Shown here piece after piece: positions 19,688 to 20,000 of a stretch of DNA of 20,000 nt (its first letter is position 1; each line of letters opens with the position of its first letter). Both the position numbers and the translations under genes were made by a program. This DNA is from a virus: positions 1 through 20,000 of IMG/VR virus record IMGVR_UViG_3300025890_000215. One strand, written 5' to 3'. The notes under the pieces were generated by a model. The model was given only the letters and a program-made list of their open reading frames with translations. It was not told where the DNA came from and made no database searches.

Positions 19688-20000
19688 TTAATACTCCTTT
19701 ATTTCTATGTATGGTACAATGGGTTTTACCTTAGCCTGAGACACCTTAGATGGTAGCTCTTGTAGGGTAGGATAACACTCAAACCTGTAATCACAGAACT
19801 TACAATTGCTATTCAATACTTTGTTGCCTGATGCCTTACCTCTGAATGTTTCAGGTATAGGATCAAAACAACGCTTGAACTCATTAGTATTTACTGTGTC
19901 AACAGTATCTTCTAATATAGTAATCTCTTTGTCTATGTCAAGACCGTCTGCTGGAACATATTTAATTCCACCATTGGCTTTGTTGACTACCCACCAGCCA
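19688..20000 (-). CDS. C-terminal part of a Cas4/AddB-like Fe-S exonuclease (partial)
   Basis: An open - strand frame enters from the right edge and runs 103 codons to TAA (19690-19688). The visible part begins GWWVVNKANGG and ends in VPYIEIKEY. It contains C66-K-F-C69-x5-C75 (numbering from the first whole codon), exactly the C-x2-C-x5-C pattern that, with one distant N-terminal cysteine, holds the 4Fe-4S cluster of Cas4 and AddB nucleases. GWWVV just upstream resembles the region after the PD-(D/E)XK core in phage exonucleases of this class. The catalytic residues lie outside the window. The likely role is 5'-3' resection for phage recombination or replication. The stop abuts the next ATG. 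Confidence 0.65.
   Translation of the reverse strand, partial: GWWVVNKANGGIKYVPADGLDIDKEITILEDTVDTVNTNEFKRCFDPIPETFRGKASGNKVLNSNCKFCDYRFECYPTLQELPSKVSQAKVKPIVPYIEIKEY

Noticed and set aside
1-20000. tRNA genes, CRISPR arrays, attachment sites or insertion sequences
   Set aside because: No cloverleaf, spaced direct repeat array, integrase or terminal inverted repeat was found by eye; nearly all bases are taken by coding sequence.

Overview
The window looks like part of a tailed double-stranded DNA phage from an AT-rich marine lineage. The evidence is densely packed genes with 1 to 25 base overlaps, large repeat-rich virion-type proteins, and a phage nucleotide and recombination set (T7 endonuclease I homologue, vitamin B12-dependent ribonucleotide reductase, MazG-like pyrophosphohydrolase, DUF3310). 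No host gene, tRNA, integrase, insertion sequence or CRISPR array was seen. The host cannot be told from the sequence. The resemblance to uncultured marine podovirus-like and pelagic phage genomes is from memory of protein families, not from a search.

The window holds two convergent transcription units. The left unit (1-15068, + strand) carries virion-type genes. It starts with the tail end of one structural-type gene and a small beta-rich protein. Three head-to-tail paralogues (466-3694) follow, each with exactly six copies of a ~45-50 residue kelch-like repeat. Each may fold as a six-bladed propeller and serve as a tail fibre or receptor-binding tip. After a short gap with a possible promoter come a coiled-coil protein with a TTG start, a small unknown protein, two small single-membrane-span proteins (lysis candidates), and a run of five genes (5675-15068). 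That run includes two giant proteins (1212 and 1268 aa) and a 407 aa protein that look like internal or ejected virion components.

The right unit (20000 down to 15092, - strand) carries metabolism and DNA-processing genes. In transcription order these are: the end of a Cas4/AddB-like exonuclease with an Fe-S cysteine cluster, a coiled-coil protein, T7-type endonuclease I, an unknown 109 aa protein, DUF3310, a 52 aa gene too short for usual ORF cut-offs, class II ribonucleotide reductase, a DUF6447-like protein, a PD-(D/E)XK-like nuclease, a ribosome-modulation-factor-like protein and MazG. Together they would break down and resolve DNA, make deoxynucleotides and possibly retune host ppGpp and ribosome state.

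The units meet at a strong rho-independent terminator (15067-15093). The stop codon of each converging gene lies inside it. The observations most worth following are the six-repeat fibre cassette with coupled translation, the perfectly periodic 22/11-residue helix in the 1212 aa protein, and the overlapping RMF-like/MazG gene pair.
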